Source: Piscinibacter sp. (GTDB lineage: Bacteria; Pseudomonadota; Gammaproteobacteria; Burkholderiales; Burkholderiaceae_C). Taken from it: a DNA stretch of 64,000 bases. Shown in pieces: positions 28,135 to 36,465 of the stretch (position 1 is its first letter; each line of letters begins with the position of its first letter). The stretch spans positions 1-64,000 of the forward strand of contig JAHBZL010000008.1 of the NCBI GenBank assembly GCA_019635485.1, in the 5' to 3' direction. The notes beneath the pieces are model-generated. The model worked only from the letters and a program-made list of their open reading frames with translations, was not told the DNA's origin and did not search any database. The position numbers and the translations under genes were made by a program.

Positions 28135-28718
28135 AGCAGCGCATCGAGACCGCGCTGGCCACGCTGTTCGGCGGCATCTTCCTGCTGCTGTCGGTCGTGG
28201 TCGCGGTCGAGACGATCAGCCGCAAGCTGTTCAACGTCTCGCTGCAGGGGGCCGACGAGCTGGGCGGCTACGCGCTGGCCGTCGGCTCGACGATCGCCTT
28301 CAGCCTCGCGCTGATGGGGCGCAACCACATCCGCGTCGACGTGTTCCACGAGAAGTTCCCGCGCGGCGTGCAGGCGGCGCTGAACTGGCTGTCGATCGTC
28401 GCGCTGGCGGTCTTCGGCGCGTTCATCGCCTGGATCGCGTTCAAGGTCATCGGCGACACGCTGCAGTACCGCAGCACGGCGCAGACGCCCTGGGCCACGC
28501 CGCTGATCTGGCCGCAGAGCGTGTGGTACGCCGGGCTGGTGGTGTTCGCGCTGGTCGCGGTCGGTCACGCGGCGCGCGCCACGCAGCTGCTCGTGCAGCG
28601 CCGCCTCGACACGCTGAACCGCGACTTCCACCCGAAGAGCGCCAAGGAGGAGCTGAAGGAGGAGCTCGAGGACCTCGCGCAGCGCCAGTCGGCCGGTGGC
28701 ACCGAGGGCGGCCGATGA
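28131..28718 (+). CDS. dctQ: TRAP transporter small permease (second system)
   Basis: A 195-residue four-helix subunit with VSLQGADELGGYALAVGS between helices and the typical R-N-H-I-R-V-D-V block after helix 2. The GTG start at 28131 overlaps the dctP stop (GTGA), which fixes the start despite longer frames upstream. The C-terminal 30 residues form a charged cytoplasmic tail (KSAKEELKEELEDLAQ) that the first-system subunit lacks. Confidence 0.88.
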   Translation: MKQRIETALATLFGGIFLLLSVVVAVETISRKLFNVSLQGADELGGYALAVGSTIAFSLALMGRNHIRVDVFHEKFPRGVQAALNWLSIVALAVFGAFIAWIAFKVIGDTLQYRSTAQTPWATPLIWPQSVWYAGLVVFALVAVGHAARATQLLVQRRLDTLNRDFHPKSAKEELKEELEDLAQRQSAGGTEGGR

Positions 28719-30007
28719 ACGTCGCCGTGATCGGCGCGGCCTTCGTCGCGATGATCGGCATGATGCTGGTGGGCGTGCCGATCGCCGTCGCGATGGCGCT
28801 GGTGGGCATCGTCGGCGGCATCGCCGCCTACGGCGTGCCCTTCATGGACTCGATCGCCCCGGTGGTGTGGGGCGTGCAGAACGAGAACCTGCTGACCTCG
28901 ATCCCGCTGTTCGTGCTGCTCGGCGAGCTGCTGCTGCGCTCGGGCATCGCCGACCGCATGTACATCGCGCTGTCGGCCTGGCTGGGCCGGCTGCCCGGCG
29001 GGCTGCTGCACACCAACATCGGCTCGTGCGCGCTGTTCGCCGCGACGTCGGGCTCGTCGGTGGCCACCGCGGCGACGGTCGGTACCGTGGCGCTGCCGTC
29101 GCTGCGTGCGCGCGGCTACCCGATGCGGGCCTCGCTCGGCACGCTGGCCGCCGGCGGCACGCTGGGCATCCTGATCCCGCCGTCGGTGAACATGATCGTC
29201 TACGGCTCGCTGACGAACAACTCGATCGGCAAGCTCTTCATCGCCGGCATCGTCCCGGGCCTGCTGCTGACCGGCTGCTTCATGCTGTGGATCTGGCTCT
29301 CGGGCGTGGTGCGCGGCGAAACCATCCGCGAGGACGCCGTGCCCTGGCCGGAGCGCCTGCGCACGCTGCGCTACCTGGTGCCGCCGCTGGTGGTGTTCGG
29401 CATCGTGATGGGCAGCCTCTACTTCGGCATCGCCACCACCACCGAGAGCGCCGCGCTGGGCGTGATGGCGGCGCTGTTCTACGTCTGGCGCTCCGGCAAG
29501 CTGCAGTGGGAGGTGCTGCGCACCTGCTTCGTCAGCACCGCGCGCACCAGCGGCATGATCCTGCTGATCATCACCGCGGCCTTCATCCTGAACCTGACCA
29601 TCAGCCTGACCGGCGTGGCCGATGCGATGACCAAGTGGGTCGCCGGCCTGGGCCTGACGGCCACTGGCCTGCTGCTGGCGCTGATCGTGTTCTACCTGGT
29701 GCTCGGCATGTTCATGGACGTGCTGTCGATGCAGGTGGCGACCATCCCCGTGACCTATCCGATCGCCGTCGCGCTGGGCATCGACCCGATCTGGTTCGGC
29801 ATCTTCATCGTGCTGATGTGCGAGCTCGGCATGATCACCCCGCCGGTCGGCATGAACCTGTTCGTCGTGCACGGCATCCGGCCCGACCAGGGCGGCATCG
29901 AGGATGCGATCTGGGGCGCGCTGCCCTATGCGGCGATCATGATCGCCTTCACGGTGGGCCTGATCGCCTGGCCCGCGCTGGCCACCTGGCTGCCGGGCAA
30001 GATGTGA
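28715..30007 (+). CDS. dctM: TRAP transporter large permease (second system)
   Basis: A 430-residue DctM subunit with the same elevator-domain motifs as the first system (LLTSIPLFVLLGELL, GSSVATAATVGTVALPSL, GGTLGILIPPSVNMIVYG, TTESAALGVMAALF, LGMITPPVGMNLFV) but different enough to be an independent import rather than a recent duplication. ATG 28715 overlaps the dctQ stop. It is followed seven bases later by the second amidase gene, keeping the operon continuous. Confidence 0.92.
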   Translation: MNVAVIGAAFVAMIGMMLVGVPIAVAMALVGIVGGIAAYGVPFMDSIAPVVWGVQNENLLTSIPLFVLLGELLLRSGIADRMYIALSAWLGRLPGGLLHTNIGSCALFAATSGSSVATAATVGTVALPSLRARGYPMRASLGTLAAGGTLGILIPPSVNMIVYGSLTNNSIGKLFIAGIVPGLLLTGCFMLWIWLSGVVRGETIREDAVPWPERLRTLRYLVPPLVVFGIVMGSLYFGIATTTESAALGVMAALFYVWRSGKLQWEVLRTCFVSTARTSGMILLIITAAFILNLTISLTGVADAMTKWVAGLGLTATGLLLALIVFYLVLGMFMDVLSMQVATIPVTYPIAVALGIDPIWFGIFIVLMCELGMITPPVGMNLFVVHGIRPDQGGIEDAIWGALPYAAIMIAFTVGLIAWPALATWLPGKM

Positions 30008-30014
30008 TGCGGCG

Positions 30015-31418
30015 ATGAACGACGAACCCTGGCAGCTGTCCGCCACCGAGATGCTGGCGCGCTTCCGCGCCGGCACGCTGGCGCCGCGCGAGGCGCTCGA
30101 GTCCTGCCTGGCGCGCATCGCGCAGGTCGAGCCGCTGCTGAACGCCTTCGTCGCCGAACGCCACGCGGCGGCCCGCGCCGAGGCCGACGCGAGCGGCGCG
30201 CGCTGGCGTGCCGGCACGCCGCTCGGCCCGCTGGACGGCGTGCCGCTGGCCGTCAAGGACAACCTGCCGACGGCCGACCTGCCGACCACCTGGGGCAGCG
30301 TCGCGCTCGAGGGCTGGCGCAGCGAGGCCGACGAACTCGCGGTGGCGCGCGCCCGCGCGGCCGGCGCGATCCTCGTCGGCAAGACCAACGTGCCCGAGTT
30401 CACCCTCGAGGGCTACACCCACAACCGGCTGCACGGCACCACGCGCAACCCGTGGGACCCACGCCTGACGCCCGGCGGGTCGAGCGGCGGCTCGGTGGCC
30501 GCGGTGGCGGCCGGCGGCGTGCCGCTCGCGCTCGGCACCGACGGTGGCGGCTCGATCCGCCGCCCGGCCTCGCACACCGGGCTGGTCGGCTTCAAGCCGT
30601 CGATCGGCGCGATCGCGCGCGAGCACACGCTGCCGCCGCTGCTGCTGGATTTCGAGGTGGTCGGCCCGATCGCACGCAGCGTCGCCGATGCGCGCCTGCT
30701 GTTCGAGGCCCTGCGCGGGCCTTCGCCCGGCGACCGGCGCTCGTACGCCGCCGAGGCGGCGCGCCGCCCGCTGCCGGCGCCGCTGCGCGTGCGCTACGTC
30801 GCGAGCCTGGACGGCGCGCCGGTGGATCCGCAGATCGCCGCCGCCTGCCGCGCCGCGGCGCTGCGCCTGCGCGAACTCGGCCACACGGTCGAGGAGGGCG
30901 AACTGCCGCTGGACGTCGCGCCGCTGCTGGCGCGCTGGCCGCAGGTCGGCCAGATCGGCCTGGCGACGCTGTTCGCGCGCCGTCCGGCCTGGCGCGTCGG
31001 GGCCGGGCCCGCCTACCTCGCGATGGCCGAGCAGGGCGCGGCGCTGCCGGCCACCGCGCTGTGGGACCTGCTCGATGCGGTCGAGCGGCTGCGCGCCGAG
31101 GCGGCGCGGGTGTTCGCGTCGCTCGACGTGATCGTCACGCCCGCGGCCGCGGCGCTGCCCTGGCCGGCCGAGCAGGCCTTCCCGCCGCGCATCGACGGCC
31201 GCGACGTCGGCCCGCGCGGCCACGCCGTGTTCACCGGCTGGGTCAACGCGGCCGGCCTGCCGGCGCTCGCGCTGCCGGCCGAGCCCTCGGCCGAGGGCCT
31301 GCCGATCGGGCTGCAGCTGATCGGCGACTACGGCACCGACGACGCGCTGCTGGACCTCGGCGACGCGTACGAGGCCCTCGCGCCCTGGGCGCATCGGCGC
31401 ACTACCATCGGCACATGA
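30015..31418 (+). CDS. amidase signature family hydrolase (second copy)
   Basis: A 467-residue amidase with Lys81 (LAVKDNLPTA), GGSSGG (154-159) and Ser180 (TDGGGSIRRPA), the same triad spacing as the amidase at 20678. The blocks GKTNVPEFTLEGYTHN and PRGHAVFTGWVNAAGLPALALP are typical of bacterial amide/acyl-amide hydrolases of this family. Two amidases in one cluster suggest sequential removal of two amide groups or two related substrates. The stop overlaps the start of the FAH-fold gene (ATGA). Confidence 0.9.
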   Translation: MNDEPWQLSATEMLARFRAGTLAPREALESCLARIAQVEPLLNAFVAERHAAARAEADASGARWRAGTPLGPLDGVPLAVKDNLPTADLPTTWGSVALEGWRSEADELAVARARAAGAILVGKTNVPEFTLEGYTHNRLHGTTRNPWDPRLTPGGSSGGSVAAVAAGGVPLALGTDGGGSIRRPASHTGLVGFKPSIGAIAREHTLPPLLLDFEVVGPIARSVADARLLFEALRGPSPGDRRSYAAEAARRPLPAPLRVRYVASLDGAPVDPQIAAACRAAALRLRELGHTVEEGELPLDVAPLLARWPQVGQIGLATLFARRPAWRVGAGPAYLAMAEQGAALPATALWDLLDAVERLRAEAARVFASLDVIVTPAAAALPWPAEQAFPPRIDGRDVGPRGHAVFTGWVNAAGLPALALPAEPSAEGLPIGLQLIGDYGTDDALLDLGDAYEALAPWAHRRTTIGT

Positions 31419-32167
31419 ACTCTTCCATCGAAATGGCCGTTCGCACCCTGGTGCAGGCCCGACGCGCCGCGCAGACCGTTCCCGCTGCGGCGCTGCCCGA
31501 CGCCGACGCCGCCTACGCGGTGCAGGACGGCGTCGCGCGGGTGCTCGGCTGGTTCGACGCCGCGCCGCCGCGGCACTGGAAGTCCGGCGGCGCCTCGCGC
31601 GAGGCGGTGCTGACGCACGCGCCGCTGCCGCCTGCCGGCGTCTGGGCCAGCGGCGCCGACGCGCGCGCCTGGCACTTCAACTTCCGCGGCATCGAGGCCG
31701 AGATCGCGCTGCGCCTCGGCCGCGACGTCGATGCGGCGCGGGCGCAGACGCTGGATCTCGCCGCGGCGACGGCCCTGGTCGACGCGCAATGCGTGTCGAT
31801 CGAACTCGTCGATTCCCGCTGGACCGAGGCGCGCGACGCGCCGGCGCTGGCCAAGCTGGCGGACCTGCAGTCACATGGCGCGCTGGTGCTGGGCGAGTGG
31901 CAGCCCTTCGTGCCGCGCGACTGGGCCGCGCAGCGCTGCCGTGTCACGATCGGCAGCGCCGAGCACCGCTTCCAGGGCACGCATTCGCTCGGCGATCCGG
32001 CCTACGTGCTGCCGACCTGGCTGCGTCACGCCACGCGCCACGGTGCGGTCGTGCCGGCCGGCACCGTCGTCACCACCGGCACCTGGTGCGGCCTGCTGAT
32101 GGCCGCGGCCGGCGACCGGGTGGTGGTCGAGTTCGACGGCATCGGCGCGGCGGAGGTGCTGCTCTAA
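31415..32167 (+). CDS. FAH-superfamily hydratase/hydrolase (2-oxopent-4-enoate hydratase-like)
   Basis: A 250-residue protein with the FAH fold pattern used by 2-keto-4-pentenoate hydratases and oxaloacetate decarboxylases: FRGIEAEIALRLGRD supplies the acidic metal ligands, IELVDSRW the next one, and LADLQSHGALVLG plus GTVVTTGTWCG the C-terminal barrel. These enzymes bind Mg2+ or Mn2+ and act on 2-oxo acids. It closes the plus-strand operon; its stop is six bases from the convergent end of the nSTAND gene. Its likely role is late processing of an oxo-acid intermediate, but the step is unknown. Confidence 0.78.
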   Translation: MNSSIEMAVRTLVQARRAAQTVPAAALPDADAAYAVQDGVARVLGWFDAAPPRHWKSGGASREAVLTHAPLPPAGVWASGADARAWHFNFRGIEAEIALRLGRDVDAARAQTLDLAAATALVDAQCVSIELVDSRWTEARDAPALAKLADLQSHGALVLGEWQPFVPRDWAAQRCRVTIGSAEHRFQGTHSLGDPAYVLPTWLRHATRHGAVVPAGTVVTTGTWCGLLMAAAGDRVVVEFDGIGAAEVLL

Positions 32168-32173
32168 CTGGGC

Positions 32174-34663
32174 CTAGGAGCCGGGGCCGATGCCGAGCGC
32201 GGCCTTGGCGCGGACCAGGTAGAGCTTGCGGCTGTCCAGCCCGTTGAGCCCGCCGTTGATGCGGCGCGTGATGCCCTCGATGTCGTCCTTGTCCGCCAGC
32301 GCGTTGAGCTGGCGCGTCTTCCAGTACACGCCGAACACCCGCGCGCCCACGTCCCAGCGCGCGGCCAGGTCCGGGTTGGCGATGAGGTCGATGCCCAGCG
32401 CGTCGCCGTAGGTCTTGTAGTTCTCCTTCCCGGTCAGGGAGACGTAGCCGCGGCCACGGTACTTCTTGCCGTCGCCCGGCTGCGTGTTGCCGAGCTGCGC
32501 GGCCAGGCTGCTCGGCGGCTCGTAGCGCAGCTGCGCCGGGCTGCCCGTCCAGGCCTCCTCGAGCGAGCGCAGCTCGCCGCTCTCGTAGGCCGCCTGGGCG
32601 AGGAAGTGGGCCTGGCGCAGCCGGGTGCTGATGTCGAACTCCTGCATCGCCGCGTTCAGGCCCGGCAGCGCTTCGCGCAAGCGCGACTCGCTGGCCCTGC
32701 GCATGATCTGGCCCAGCTCGGCCAAGGTGAGCGCACCGGCGCGCACCCCGGTCGGGGCCGGAGCCGGCAGGCTGGCAGTCATCCCGCCGGCCCGGGTGGC
32801 GAGGTTCAGCTGGGCGTCCAGGCGCTTCGCCAGTTCCGCGGCGCGGTCACGCTGTTTCTGCGCTTCGGCTTCGGCCACCTGGGCCGCCGCTGCCGCGGCC
32901 GAGGCTGCCGCTGCCGCCACCTCGGCGCGTGTCAGGGCCTTCTCGAGGGCGGCACGCGCCGCGATGGCATCCGCCCCCGCGCGCTGGGAGCGCTGGTAGG
33001 CCACGATCGCGACCCCGAGCGAGGCCACCACCGCCACCACCAGGCCCGCCAGCCAGGCGCTGACCCGCCGCGCGCGGCGCCGCTGTGCTTCGGCGACGCG
33101 GGCGCGCTCGATCGCCTCGTCGCGTTCGCGCAGCTCGCGCTCGCGCTCCAGCGCGGCGGCCCGCTGCTGTTCGGCCCGGCTGTCCTCGATGAAGGCGATC
33201 GTGCGATCGAACTCCGCCCGGGCCTCGGTGTCACCCGCGGCCAGGGCGTAGCGCCGCGCCCAGGCGGCATCGGGCTGCCAGGGCCGCCCGCTCGCCGCCG
33301 GGTCCGGGTTCCACCAGTCCAGTGCGCGCAGCAGGTCGGCCCCGCTGAGCGGGCTGCCGGAACCGGCGGCGCGGTCGGCCGCGCGCTCGGCCCAGCGGCG
33401 ATAGTCGGCGCCGCGCCGGGCCTCGTCGGCCACCCAGGCGGCCAGTTCGCGCCACTGGCGGATCAGCGCCTCGTGCGACAGGTCGATCACGCTGTCGGCG
33501 TCGAGCCGGGGGCCATGCTGCAGCAGGCAGGCGTCGGGCGCCGCGAACACGCCGACGATGCCCTCGAGCAGGGACACCTCGTCCCCGTCCAGCGCGCAGC
33601 CCTGCGCGAGGCGCGCCAGCGTGCGCGGCCGCCGCACGTCCTGGCCGCCGGTGCGGCGCTCGGTGATGAGGCGGAACAGCCGCTCGACCAGGTCCCGGCG
33701 CGCTTCCGGCAAGGCCGCGCGGGCCTGCTCGAAGAGGCTCTGGGCATGCTGGTGCAGCGCGCCGTCGATGCCGCCGACGGCCCGCGCGTCGCTCCAGCCG
33801 ATGCGCGGCGCGGCCGGGTCGCGCTGCCGCGCCGCCAGCCACATGCGCGACAGCGCGTGCTGCACCAGCGGCAGCTGGTCGGAGTTGTGCCCCGTCGCGT
33901 TGATCAGCTCGGTGACCAGGGCCGGCTCGACGTCGCCGCCGAACACCTGGGCCGGCGCGGCGATCGCACGCTCCATCTGCGCGCGCGTCAGCCGCGGTGT
34001 CAGGTACTGCGCGCGGTTGATGGCCTCGGGCAGCGCCGCGAAGCGCACGCAGTTGCCGAGGAAGTCGGTGCGCATCGTGATGACCACGTGCACCGCCGCG
34101 CGCGCATCGGCGCAGGCGGCCAGCAGCAGGTTGACGAAGGATTCGGATTCGTCGGCCTGCGCGAAGCCGGCGTCGGCGTAGGTGAAGATCTCCTCGAACT
34201 GGTCCACCAGCACCAGCAGGTTCGTGCGCCCGGCGCCGGCCGCGAGTGCGCTGGCGGCCGCATGCGCCAGTCCGAGCGGGCCGCGGCGCAACTCGGCAGC
34301 CAGCGCGGCCTGCGCCGCGGGGTCGTCCGCGGCCTCGACGCCGAGTTCGCGCCCGATCACCTCGGGTCGCAGCAGCGCCGCGGCCAGGCTCCCGATCGGC
34401 CGCTCGCCCGGACGCATCACCGCGATGCGCCAGTCGCTGCCCGAACCCAGGCTGCCCAGCGCCAGCGCCGGCAGCAGCCCGGCGCGCACCAGGCTGCTCT
34501 TGCCCGAGCCCGACGGGCCGATGACGGCCAGGAAGTGCCGCGCCGCCAGGATCTCCAGCAGCCGGTCGGTGTGCTCCTCGCGGCCGAAGAAGATGTCCGC
34601 CTCGTGCGCCTCGAACGGACGCAGGCCGGGGTAGGGCGCGCTGGCCTCGCGGTAGGGGTTCAT
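32174..34663 (-). CDS. nSTAND1-type NTPase with membrane helix and C-terminal GH19 chitinase/lysozyme domain
   Basis: An 829-residue protein of unusual design. Residues 10-35 have the nSTAND1 entry motif (YPGLRPFEAHEADIFFGRE). The NTPase follows with Walker A GPSGSGKS (49-56), Walker B LLVLVDQFEEIF (149-160), then winged-helix-like and helical regions to about 480. A charged coiled coil leads to RRRARR and one transmembrane helix (about 535-556). An Ala-rich coiled stalk (565-620) joins to a GH19 domain (about 643-825) with candidate catalytic Glu694 in AAYESGEL and family blocks KYRGRGYVSLTG and NGGLNGLD. By the positive-inside rule the NTPase is cytoplasmic and GH19 periplasmic, facing peptidoglycan. 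No WD40 or other repeat sensor is present. It is preceded by the TIR gene on the same strand. ATG 34663 abuts a hairpin and has no clear ribosome site. Confidence 0.87.
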   Translation of the reverse strand: MNPYREASAPYPGLRPFEAHEADIFFGREEHTDRLLEILAARHFLAVIGPSGSGKSSLVRAGLLPALALGSLGSGSDWRIAVMRPGERPIGSLAAALLRPEVIGRELGVEAADDPAAQAALAAELRRGPLGLAHAAASALAAGAGRTNLLVLVDQFEEIFTYADAGFAQADESESFVNLLLAACADARAAVHVVITMRTDFLGNCVRFAALPEAINRAQYLTPRLTRAQMERAIAAPAQVFGGDVEPALVTELINATGHNSDQLPLVQHALSRMWLAARQRDPAAPRIGWSDARAVGGIDGALHQHAQSLFEQARAALPEARRDLVERLFRLITERRTGGQDVRRPRTLARLAQGCALDGDEVSLLEGIVGVFAAPDACLLQHGPRLDADSVIDLSHEALIRQWRELAAWVADEARRGADYRRWAERAADRAAGSGSPLSGADLLRALDWWNPDPAASGRPWQPDAAWARRYALAAGDTEARAEFDRTIAFIEDSRAEQQRAAALERERELRERDEAIERARVAEAQRRRARRVSAWLAGLVVAVVASLGVAIVAYQRSQRAGADAIAARAALEKALTRAEVAAAAASAAAAAAQVAEAEAQKQRDRAAELAKRLDAQLNLATRAGGMTASLPAPAPTGVRAGALTLAELGQIMRRASESRLREALPGLNAAMQEFDISTRLRQAHFLAQAAYESGELRSLEEAWTGSPAQLRYEPPSSLAAQLGNTQPGDGKKYRGRGYVSLTGKENYKTYGDALGIDLIANPDLAARWDVGARVFGVYWKTRQLNALADKDDIEGITRRINGGLNGLDSRKLYLVRAKAALGIGPGS

Positions 34664-34696
34664 GTCAGTGCCGCCCGGCCGCCCGAAGGCACTGAC
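34664..34696 (-). promoter_or_regulatory. hairpin directly against the nSTAND-GH19 start codon
   Basis: GTCAGTGCC (34664-34672) and GGCACTGAC (34688-34696) are perfect 9-bp inverted copies with a 15-base GC-rich loop. In the mRNA the stem ends at the base before the ATG at 34663, exactly where a Shine-Dalgarno site should be single-stranded, and no purine-rich site is visible. The structure could repress or gate translation of a potentially lethal hydrolase; this is inference. Confidence 0.55.
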
Positions 34697-34698
34697 GC

Positions 34699-34735
34699 GC
34701 CCCTCGGGGGCCGCGAACGCAGTGAGCTTGGGGTC
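34699..34735. repeat. CCCCAAGCTCACTGCG-type intergenic element
   Basis: On the minus strand this reads CCCCAAGCTCACTGCG followed by TTCGCGGCCCCCGAGGGGC. The GCCCC/GGGGC end can form a short hairpin. I recall near-identical intergenic sequences as highly repeated in Comamonadaceae and related Burkholderiales, probably terminator-like; this is memory, not a search. It lies between the TIR and nSTAND genes and may attenuate read-through. Confidence 0.45.
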
Positions 34736-34776
34736 GTTTCATTCAAGCAGCGCGCGCAAGCTGCGTGGGAGCCGAT

Positions 34777-36222
34777 TCATGCCGGTGCCGCGCCGGCGCG
34801 CAGGCTGTCGACGAACCCGCGCAGCGCCTCGCCCGAGAGGCCGGCGCGGCAGTCCAGCAGCACCACGCCGTGGCTGCGCACGCCGTGGTCGGGCTGGTTG
34901 CCCGGCGGCGCGTCGAGCAGCGCGCCCCAGGTGCCGCGCCGCAGCCGGGCCAGCGTCTTGCGCGCCGCCTGGACCTGCGCCTGCACCCAGCTGGCCGGGC
35001 TGCTGCCGTAGACGATCAGCAGCCCGCTGCTGTCGCGCAGCAGGGACTCGTAGTCCTGCCGCCACTGCGCCGGGGCCTGCGCGGGCTGCGGCAGCGGCGC
35101 CAGGCTCGCATCGACGCCCAGGCCGAACAGCAGGTCGCGCACCTGCTCGCCGATGCGCCGGTCGCTGTCGTCGGCCTGCACGCAGACGTTCAGCGGCGCG
35201 CTTTCCGTGCCGGCCGTGGCCGGCAGCGGCTGAGGCGCCGGGGCGGGGGTGGCGAGCCGCGCCAGCACCTCGGCCAGCAGGGCCTCGCCGCTGCCCGAGA
35301 CGGCCCCCGTGACGCGCAGCCGGTGCGGGCCTTCCGGCAGCGTGTCGAGCTGCACGTCGGGCGGGCGCCAGCACAGGAAGCCGATGCCGCGCTCGCGCGC
35401 CACCTGCGCGGCGGCCTCGGCCATCAGCTGCGTGTAGGGGCTGTCGCTCCAGCCGGGCCGCCGGCCCGGATGCGGACCGAACAGCGCCAGCAGCAGGTCC
35501 GCTTCGGCCAGGTCGGCATTCAGCGCGGCGCGCCAGTCGGCCTCGGCCGCTGTCGGATAGGCGCCCGGATTGGCCGGCCGCACCTCGATGCCCTGCTGGC
35601 GCAGGGCCGCCGCCAGGCGCTCCCAGGCGTCGAGCACGTGGTCGGTGGGTTCCGCGATCCACACGCGACGTGTCGCCGCGGGCGCCGCGGCCGCGCCGCC
35701 CGTCGGGGTGCGGAGGCGGTCGGAGATGAAGTGCGCCAGCTCGTTGAGCGCGCGCCAGTAGGGCCGGTCGCCGGCCGGGTCGGGCGAGGGCCAGCCCAGT
35801 GGCATCGGCGCCGGATCGTCGAAGGCCTGCGCCCAGAAGCACAGCGTCGACACATCGCGGATCGCGACCGGCCAGTCGTCGCGCGCGGTCGGTGCCATCT
35901 CGACGAGGAAGACACGCTCGGCGGCTGCCCCGTGGCGGGCCGCGAAGCCCTCGATCTCGTCGCGGCACCAGGGCGACTCGAGGTAGCGCGGCGACAGCAC
36001 CGCCACGAAGGCGCTCGCCGCGGCGACCCGCTCGGCCAGCGCCGGGTCGACGCGCTTGTTGGGCTCGAGCCGATGGTCCATCCACACCCGCGTCGCGGCA
36101 CCGCCGGGTTTCATCGCCAGCGATTTCTGCAGCCGGTCCGCCAGGTCGGTGACCCAGCCGCGCGCGCCCGCGGTCAGGGACTGGTCGTCGGCATGGGCGT
36201 AGCTGATGAAGACTTCGGCCAT
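34777..36222 (-). CDS. TIR-domain protein with two additional TIR-like modules
   Basis: A 481-residue soluble protein. Residues 1-130 are a TIR domain: MAEVFISYAHADD (box 1), VWMDHRLEPN, then LSPRYLESPWCRDEIEGF, with Glu89 in the WCxxE position that is catalytic in NAD-cleaving TIRs. Two further alpha/beta segments (about 185-320 and 343-475) repeat the pattern beta strand, amphipathic helix, acidic D-S/E-A-D and LLLALFGPHPG or LLIVYGSSPAS, but lack WCxxE. They look like degenerate TIR/Rossmann modules, possibly for ligand binding or assembly. Start ATG 36222 places MAEVFISYAH at the N-terminus, the normal TIR start. It is upstream of the nSTAND-GH19 gene, 113 bases apart, and divergent from nrdJ. 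Confidence 0.85.
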   Translation of the reverse strand: MAEVFISYAHADDQSLTAGARGWVTDLADRLQKSLAMKPGGAATRVWMDHRLEPNKRVDPALAERVAAASAFVAVLSPRYLESPWCRDEIEGFAARHGAAAERVFLVEMAPTARDDWPVAIRDVSTLCFWAQAFDDPAPMPLGWPSPDPAGDRPYWRALNELAHFISDRLRTPTGGAAAAPAATRRVWIAEPTDHVLDAWERLAAALRQQGIEVRPANPGAYPTAAEADWRAALNADLAEADLLLALFGPHPGRRPGWSDSPYTQLMAEAAAQVARERGIGFLCWRPPDVQLDTLPEGPHRLRVTGAVSGSGEALLAEVLARLATPAPAPQPLPATAGTESAPLNVCVQADDSDRRIGEQVRDLLFGLGVDASLAPLPQPAQAPAQWRQDYESLLRDSSGLLIVYGSSPASWVQAQVQAARKTLARLRRGTWGALLDAPPGNQPDHGVRSHGVVLLDCRAGLSGEALRGFVDSLRAGAAPA

Positions 36223-36465
36223 GGGGATCCGTGCAGAGTAGAGCGGAACGTGCGCGGCGGCGCCCTCAGCCGGAACGATGAACGCGGCCTCCGATCCGGC
36301 GCCGACACCGCGGCCGATGGGCCCATTCTGCAGCAGGTGGACGGCCGCCGGCACCCGCGCGAAGATCGGCGGTGATTCAGTCGGGCCTGCCCCAGGTCAA
36401 CCGGGCAGCCGCGGCGGCGCCGTACCGTGCCGACCGCTTTCGACCGGACCCAGGAGATCGTTTCG

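Noticed and set aside
34739-34780. 13-codon frame coupled to the TIR stop codon (ATGA)
   Set aside because: Too short to support as a gene; mentioned only as a possible coupling device.
36223-36465. Possible cobalamin riboswitch upstream of the B12-dependent nrdJ
   Set aside because: No B12-box-like sequence or expected paired elements could be recognised in the 243-base spacer.
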